A stretch of 11,152 nt of DNA, from contig JAFZOC010000336.1 of assembly GCA_017550765.1 (NCBI GenBank), positions 1 through 11,152 of the forward strand. The letters are read 5' to 3'. The notes beneath the pieces are model-generated. The model ran no database searches and was not told the DNA's origin. It was given only the letters and a program-made list of their open reading frames with translations. Of this stretch, positions 6,928-11,152 are shown piece after piece; the first letter of the stretch is position 1; each line of letters starts with the position of its first letter. Position numbers and translations under genes: made by a program. This DNA comes from Oscillospiraceae bacterium (lineage in GTDB: Bacteria; Bacillota_A; Clostridia; Oscillospirales; Oscillospiraceae).

Positions 6928-7836
6928 ATGGGCTTTTTTGATAAGATCTTTTCGGGCTTGGCCAAGACCCGTAAAAACATGGTCGAACTGGAAGAGCTGT
7001 TCCAGGATTACGCCCCGGACAGCGAACAGTTCTATGAGGACCTGGAAGAGCTGCTCGTGTTGGCAGATGTGGGCACAGCAACGGCTCAGCAGGTGGACTA
7101 TCTCATGCGCAAGGCGACCTGGGTGGAACGCTATCGCACAGGGAGCGAAGCGCGAGAGGGCCTGATCCGTGTCCTGACCAAGATCCTGGATGTGGGGAGC
7201 ACGGAACTGAAGCTGGACACGAAGCCTTCCGTGATCCTGATGGTGGGCGTGAACGGCGTGGGAAAGACCACGACCATCGGAAAACTTGCCCATCAGCTCA
7301 AGGAGCAGGGCAAAAAGGTCCTGCTGATCGCAGGCGACACCTTCCGCGCAGCCGCTGCCGAGCAGCTGGGCATCTGGGCGGAGCGCTCCGGCACGGACTT
7401 CGTGCGGCATGAAGAGGGCAGCGACCCCGGCGCTGTGGTCTATGACGGGATCTGCGCCGCCAAAGCACGCAACACCGATGTGATCATCATCGACACAGCG
7501 GGCCGCTTGCACAACAAGCAGAACCTGATGAACGAGCTGTCGAAGATCCGGCGCATCATCAGCCGTGAGCTCCCCGAGGCGGATGTGGAGACCCTCATGG
7601 TCCTCGACGCCACCACTGGGCAGAACGGTCTGATCCAGGCCAAGCAGTTCCTGGAGACCTCCGGGCTTACCGGTATCGTCCTGACCAAACTGGACGGTAC
7701 GGCCAAGGGCGGCATCGTCTTCGCCATCGCGAACGAACTGAAGCTGCCTGTGAAGTATGTAGGCGTTGGCGAAGGGATGGACGATCTGATCCCCTTCGAA
7801 GCAAAGACCCTCGTGACTGCGATGTTCAAGCAGTAA
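6928..7836 (+). CDS. ftsY: Signal recognition particle receptor FtsY, 302 aa
   Basis: FtsY is the membrane-associated SRP receptor GTPase; it pairs with Ffh to deliver ribosomes making membrane proteins to the Sec translocon. The short N-terminal helical (N) domain covers about 1-90. The GTPase domain follows with G1 GVNGVGKTTT (107-116), the SRP-specific DTFRAAAAEQL (137-147), G3 DTAGR (189-193), G4 TKLD (253-256) and the closing GVGEGMDDLIPF (279-290). The long acidic N-terminal A domain of enterobacterial FtsY is absent, as is usual in Firmicutes; the basic, hydrophobic first helix (MGFFDKIFSGL) probably contacts the membrane. The start at 6928 is chosen over the ATG at 6922, which overlaps the smc stop, because TAGAGGA lies six bases before it. 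Two bases separate it from smc, the widespread smc-ftsY pairing. Confidence 0.96.
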   Translation: MGFFDKIFSGLAKTRKNMVELEELFQDYAPDSEQFYEDLEELLVLADVGTATAQQVDYLMRKATWVERYRTGSEAREGLIRVLTKILDVGSTELKLDTKPSVILMVGVNGVGKTTTIGKLAHQLKEQGKKVLLIAGDTFRAAAAEQLGIWAERSGTDFVRHEEGSDPGAVVYDGICAAKARNTDVIIIDTAGRLHNKQNLMNELSKIRRIISRELPEADVETLMVLDATTGQNGLIQAKQFLETSGLTGIVLTKLDGTAKGGIVFAIANELKLPVKYVGVGEGMDDLIPFEAKTLVTAMFKQ

Positions 7837-7846
7837 AGGAGAAGAA

Positions 7847-8158
7847 ATGGCCATTTCGAGCAAACAGAGAGCACAGCTCCGCGGCCTCGCGATGAACTTG
7901 GAGACCATCATCCAGGTCGGGAAGAACGGGATCACCGAGGAACTGATCGCTTCTGTCAATGAAGCGCTGAAGGCGAGAGAACTGGTGAAGGGCAAGGTCC
8001 TGGAGTCCTGCGAATACAGCCCGCGGGAGATCTGCGACGCCCTGTGCGGAGCGTGCGAGGCCGAGCCTGTCCAGGTCATCGGCACCAAGTTCGTCCTCTT
8101 CAAGCGCAACCACGCCGAGCCCAAGATCGAGCTGGTCAAGGACAAGAAGAAAAAGTGA
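7847..8158 (+). CDS. yhbY: YhbY-type CRM-domain RNA-binding protein (ribosome assembly), 103 aa
   Basis: A single CRM domain fills the protein. It shows the conserved RNA-contact loop VGKNGIT (24-30) between helix 1 and helix 2, and the final strand VIGTKFVLFKR (77-87), followed by a lysine-rich tail. YhbY/YqeI proteins associate with precursors of the large ribosomal subunit and are thought to assist assembly. The start has a strong AAAGGAG five bases upstream, overlapping the ftsY stop codon. The 3' end overlaps the next gene by four bases (GTGA). The yhbY-nadD-yqeK-rsfS order matches the classic Bacillus yqeI-yqeL neighbourhood and supports the call. Confidence 0.93.
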   Translation: MAISSKQRAQLRGLAMNLETIIQVGKNGITEELIASVNEALKARELVKGKVLESCEYSPREICDALCGACEAEPVQVIGTKFVLFKRNHAEPKIELVKDKKKK

Positions 8159-9345
8159 GCATCCTGGTCTATGGCGGCGGTTTCGATCCGCCCCATCTGG
8201 GCCATCTGGCAGCTGCGGACAGAGCTTATGGAGTTCTGCGGCCGGATCGCTTTCTGGTGATCCCGGATGGGATCCCGCCTCATAAACCGCTGCCGCCGGA
8301 AGCGCCGGATGCCGAGACGCGCCTTGATCTCTGCCGCATCGCGTTCCAGGACCGCCCCTGGGCGGAGGTCCTGGACTTTGCGATCCGCCGGGACGGGCCG
8401 AGCTACATGATCGACACGGTAGAGGAACTGGAAGCACAGTTCCCCGAGGAGACGATCGTACTGCTGCTGGGCACGGACATGCTGCTCTGTTTCGAGAGCT
8501 GGCGTGGCGCGAAAGAACTGATGGCACGCTGTACCCTGGCGGCCCTCTGCCGCGGTGAAGGCGAGCGGGACGAGCTGGAGCGGAAGGCGGAGGAGCTGCG
8601 ACACCGCTATGGCGCCCGTGTACAGATCCTGGAGCATGGAGCGCTGCCCCTGTGCTCTTCCCAGATCCGTGCGGAGCTTCCGCGTCGGGAGGGGAGAGCG
8701 AGCCTTTCGGAGGCCTGTTATCGCGAGATCGTCCGTCGGCGGCTCTACGGCGCGCAGCCGGATCTGGACTGGCTCATGGAGCAGGTCCGGGCCATGCTGG
8801 ATCCGGGACGGATCGCCCATGTGGAAGGCTGCGCCGAGACTGCGCAGTGCCTGGCCCGGCGATGGTGCATCGACCCGGACATGGCGCGGGAGGCGGGGAT
8901 CCTGCACGACTGTACGAAAGCCTGGTCCAACGCCGAACAGCTTCGCTACTGCGACGAGATGGGCGTCGAACTCGATCCCGTGGAGCGACAGACGTCCCAG
9001 CTCCTGCACGCCCGTACCGGAGCCGTGGCTGCGCGGTCGCTCTTTGGCGCGACGGAGGATGTCTGCGACGCGATCCGTTGGCATACCACAGGGAAAGCGG
9101 ACATGGACAGTTTTGAGATGATCCTGTATCTGGCGGACAAGATCGAGCCGACACGGCACTATCCGGGCGTGGACCGTATCCGCGCTTTGGCGATGGAAGA
9201 TCTCTCTGCCGCCATGCAGGCGTCTTTGGGCTTGACCGTAGAAGATATCCGCAGGAAGCATCGAGATGTATACAAAGATACGCTGGACGCCTGCCAATGG
9301 TACAGCGCCCGCGTACAGGAGATAAAGGAGGAACCATTATGTTGA
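8155..9345 (+). CDS. nadD-yqeK: Fused nicotinate-nucleotide adenylyltransferase (NadD) and YqeK HD-domain hydrolase, 396 aa
   Basis: One uninterrupted frame joins two enzymes that are usually separate neighbours. Residues 1 to about 200 are NadD, which adenylates nicotinate mononucleotide in NAD synthesis: GGGFDPPHLGH (7-17) is the nucleotidyltransferase HxGH motif, with LLGTDML (104-110), W116 and SSQIRAELPRREG (168-180). Residues about 205-396 are YqeK, an HD-fold hydrolase whose family cleaves Ap4A symmetrically: H222, the HD pair 251-252, H285, H310 in IRWHTTGK and YLADKIEPTR (325-334). Both active sites look intact. The start is a GTG overlapping the yhbY stop by four bases, with only a weak distant AAGGA, so translation is probably coupled to yhbY. 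The 3' end overlaps rsfS by seven bases. No stop or frameshift separates the two halves in the given sequence. Confidence 0.93.
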   Translation: MSILVYGGGFDPPHLGHLAAADRAYGVLRPDRFLVIPDGIPPHKPLPPEAPDAETRLDLCRIAFQDRPWAEVLDFAIRRDGPSYMIDTVEELEAQFPEETIVLLLGTDMLLCFESWRGAKELMARCTLAALCRGEGERDELERKAEELRHRYGARVQILEHGALPLCSSQIRAELPRREGRASLSEACYREIVRRRLYGAQPDLDWLMEQVRAMLDPGRIAHVEGCAETAQCLARRWCIDPDMAREAGILHDCTKAWSNAEQLRYCDEMGVELDPVERQTSQLLHARTGAVAARSLFGATEDVCDAIRWHTTGKADMDSFEMILYLADKIEPTRHYPGVDRIRALAMEDLSAAMQASLGLTVEDIRRKHRDVYKDTLDACQWYSARVQEIKEEPLC

Positions 9346-9716
9346 AGCCCGCTGAGATCGCCGCGATCGCCGCGAAAGCTCTGAACGACAAGAAAGCGCG
9401 GGACGTGAAGGTGCTGCGTACCGCGGAGCATACGGTCCTGGCCGATTACTTCGTCATCTGCAACGGCACCTCGTCCACCCACATCAAAGCGCTGGTCGAT
9501 GAGGTGGACAAGCAGCTCTCCCTTTCGGGCGAGCCGCCTATCCGACGGGAGGGCCTGCGTTCCGATATCTGGGTCCTGATGGACTTCGGCTGCGTCATCG
9601 TCCACGTCTTCACGGACGAGGCCCGCAAGTTCTATGACTTGGAACGTCTGTGGAGCGACTCCGAGCAGGTCGATCCCGCGACGCTGCCCCTGCCCCTTCT
9701 GCCTGAGGAAGAATGA
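9339..9716 (+). CDS. rsfS: Ribosomal silencing factor RsfS, 125 aa
   Basis: RsfS (DUF143/Iojap family) binds ribosomal protein uL14 on the large subunit and blocks joining with the small subunit, lowering translation in starvation and acting in late assembly. Conserved blocks are clear: [21 protein letters not shown] (36-56) and [19 protein letters not shown] (73-91), followed by [12 protein letters not shown] (94-105). The usual family glycine-tryptophan context appears here as EGLRSDIW. The start at 9339 is set by a near-ideal AAAGGAGG seven bases upstream, inside the end of nadD-yqeK. Its place directly after yqeK and before leuS is conserved in many Firmicutes. Confidence 0.95.
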   Translation: MLKPAEIAAIAAKALNDKKARDVKVLRTAEHTVLADYFVICNGTSSTHIKALVDEVDKQLSLSGEPPIRREGLRSDIWVLMDFGCVIVHVFTDEARKFYDLERLWSDSEQVDPATLPLPLLPEEE

Positions 9717-9735
9717 GCAAAAGAGGACTGAGAAC

Positions 9736-11152
9736 ATGAGATACGATCATTCCGCCATCGAGAAAAAGTGGCAGGACCGTTGGGATGAGTCGAGACCTTA
9801 CGCGGCCGTCACCGGCAGCGAGAAGCCCAAATTCTACGCGCTGATCGAGTTCCCCTATCCCAGCGCCGCCGGCCTGCACGTGGGACATCCGCGCCCCTTT
9901 ACCGCCCTGGATATCGTAGCCCGCAAAAAGCGCATGGAGGGCTACAATGTGCTGTTCCCCATCGGCTATGACGCCTTCGGGCTGCCGACCGAGAACTTCG
10001 CCATCAAGAACCACATCCACCCGGCCATCGTCACCAGCCAGAACATCCGGAACTTCACCCGCCAGCTGAAGATGCTGGGCTACAGCTTCGACTGGGACCG
10101 CGTGGTGGACACCACCGACCCCAAGTACTACAAGTGGACCCAGTGGATCTTCTTGCAGATGTTCAAGCACGGCCTGGCCTACAAGACCACCATGCCCGTG
10201 AACTGGTGCACCAGCTGTAAATGCGTCCTGGCCAACGAAGAAGTGGTGGAGGGCGTCTGCGAGCGCTGCGGCAGCGAGGTCGTGCGCAAGGAGAAGAGCC
10301 AGTGGATGCTGGCCATCACCAAGTATGCCCAGCGCCTGGTGGACGACATCGACGGCCTGGACTTCATCGAGCGTGTCAAGACCCAGCAGAAGAATTGGAT
10401 CGGACGTTCCACCGGCGCGGAAGTCACATTCCGCACCACGGTGGAGGACGACGTGATCGTGTACACCACGCGCCCGGATACGCTCTTCGGCGCGACCTAC
10501 ATGGTGCTCTCCCCGGAGCATCCCTATGTGAAGAAGTGGCAGGACAAGATCTCCAACTGGGATGCCGTGGCCGCCTATGTGGACGAAGCCGCCCATAAAT
10601 CAGACTTCGAGCGGGCTGAACTCAATAAGGAGAAGACCGGCGTCCGCCTGGAGGGCGTGCGCGCGATCAACCCCGTGAACGGCAAGGAGATCCCCATCTT
10701 CATCTCCGACTACGTCCTGGTGACCTACGGTACCGGCGCGATCATGGCAGTGCCTGCCCACGACGACCGCGACTGGGAGTTCGCCAGAAAATTCGGCTGC
10801 GAGATCGTGGAGGTCGTCAAGGGCGGCAACATCGAAGAGGCCGCTTTCACGCTGAAGGACGACACCGGCATCATGGTCAATTCCGGTTTCCTGGATGGGA
10901 TGACGGTCAAACAGGCCATCCCCGCGATGAAACAGTGGCTCACTGAGCAGGGCATCGGCGTGGAGAAGGTGAACTTCAAGCTGCGCGACTGGGTCTTCTC
11001 CCGTCAGCGCTACTGGGGCGAGCCGATCCCTCTGGTGAACTGCCCCAAGTGCGGCTGGGTCCCCGTACCGGAGGATCAGCTGCCTGTGCTGCTGCCCCAG
11101 GTGGACCACTATGAGCCCACCGACGACGGCGAGTCTCCGCTGTCAAAGATGA
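9736..11152 (+). CDS. leuS: Leucyl-tRNA synthetase, partial (N-terminal 472 aa)
   Basis: A class I aminoacyl-tRNA synthetase that charges tRNA-Leu with leucine in the cytoplasm. The window holds the Rossmann half with the HIGH-type motif HVGH (48-51) in [16 protein letters not shown], and the [11 protein letters not shown] block (79-89). A first zinc knuckle is C158, C161, C175, C178. The CP1 editing domain shows its T-rich [14 protein letters not shown] (244-257) and [19 protein letters not shown] (332-350), where D346 matches the editing aspartate. Then come [16 protein letters not shown] (417-432) and the start of a second cysteine pair, C436 and C439. The KMSKS loop and the tRNA-binding domains lie beyond the right edge. 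AAGAGGA eight bases upstream supports the start. It lies 19 bases after rsfS and has no separate leader. Confidence 0.97.
   Translation, partial: MRYDHSAIEKKWQDRWDESRPYAAVTGSEKPKFYALIEFPYPSAAGLHVGHPRPFTALDIVARKKRMEGYNVLFPIGYDAFGLPTENFAIKNHIHPAIVTSQNIRNFTRQLKMLGYSFDWDRVVDTTDPKYYKWTQWIFLQMFKHGLAYKTTMPVNWCTSCKCVLANEEVVEGVCERCGSEVVRKEKSQWMLAITKYAQRLVDDIDGLDFIERVKTQQKNWIGRSTGAEVTFRTTVEDDVIVYTTRPDTLFGATYMVLSPEHPYVKKWQDKISNWDAVAAYVDEAAHKSDFERAELNKEKTGVRLEGVRAINPVNGKEIPIFISDYVLVTYGTGAIMAVPAHDDRDWEFARKFGCEIVEVVKGGNIEEAAFTLKDDTGIMVNSGFLDGMTVKQAIPAMKQWLTEQGIGVEKVNFKLRDWVFSRQRYWGEPIPLVNCPKCGWVPVPEDQLPVLLPQVDHYEPTDDGESPLSKM

Noticed and set aside
6841..9297. An 818-codon open frame on the minus strand across the end of smc, ftsY, yhbY and most of nadD-yqeK
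   Set aside because: It lies wholly antisense to genes with strong family motifs, is rich in His, Arg, Gln, Leu and Asp with no recognisable domain, and is the expected shadow of GC-rich codon use.

Overview
The window is a GC-rich bacterial chromosome segment. Its gene content and order point to a high-GC clostridial Firmicute, perhaps Oscillospirales- or Christensenellales-like. Evidence for this is the run smc, ftsY, yhbY, nadD/yqeK, rsfS, leuS, the strong AGGAGG-type ribosome binding sites, the sigma-A-like promoters and a WYL regulator. The genus cannot be named from the sequence alone. No insertion sequence, CRISPR array, tRNA, rRNA or phage gene was seen.

Left part (1-2320): two divergently arranged genes share a 229-bp control region. 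On the minus strand is the first 267 residues of an iron-sulfur oxidoreductase-type protein with a helix-turn-helix-like N-terminal segment; it runs off the left edge. On the plus strand is a 399-residue membrane protein of the AspT/YidE duplication family, which has its own promoter, a hairpin-rich leader and a clear rho-independent terminator. The control region also holds two inverted repeats placed like operators for the minus-strand gene.

Middle part (2320-3907): a solitary WYL-domain transcriptional regulator with its own promoter is followed by about 320 bp without a convincing protein gene. That stretch contains a strongly self-complementary segment (3602-3711), including a roughly 20-bp stem, and then a good promoter for the next operon.

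Right part (3908-11152): a tightly packed operon, with gaps or overlaps of at most 19 nt, encodes SMC condensin, the SRP receptor FtsY, the ribosome-assembly protein YhbY, a fused NadD-YqeK protein (NAD synthesis plus dinucleotide hydrolase), the ribosomal silencing factor RsfS and the N-terminal 472 residues of leucyl-tRNA synthetase. It links chromosome organisation, membrane protein targeting, ribosome maturation and dormancy, NAD supply and tRNA charging in one transcription unit.

Most of this is housekeeping, and I do not see a clear new defence or metabolic system. The points most worth a second look are the short-armed SMC (1005 residues, with both coiled-coil arms shortened), the NadD-YqeK fusion, and the unexplained structured segment upstream of the smc promoter.
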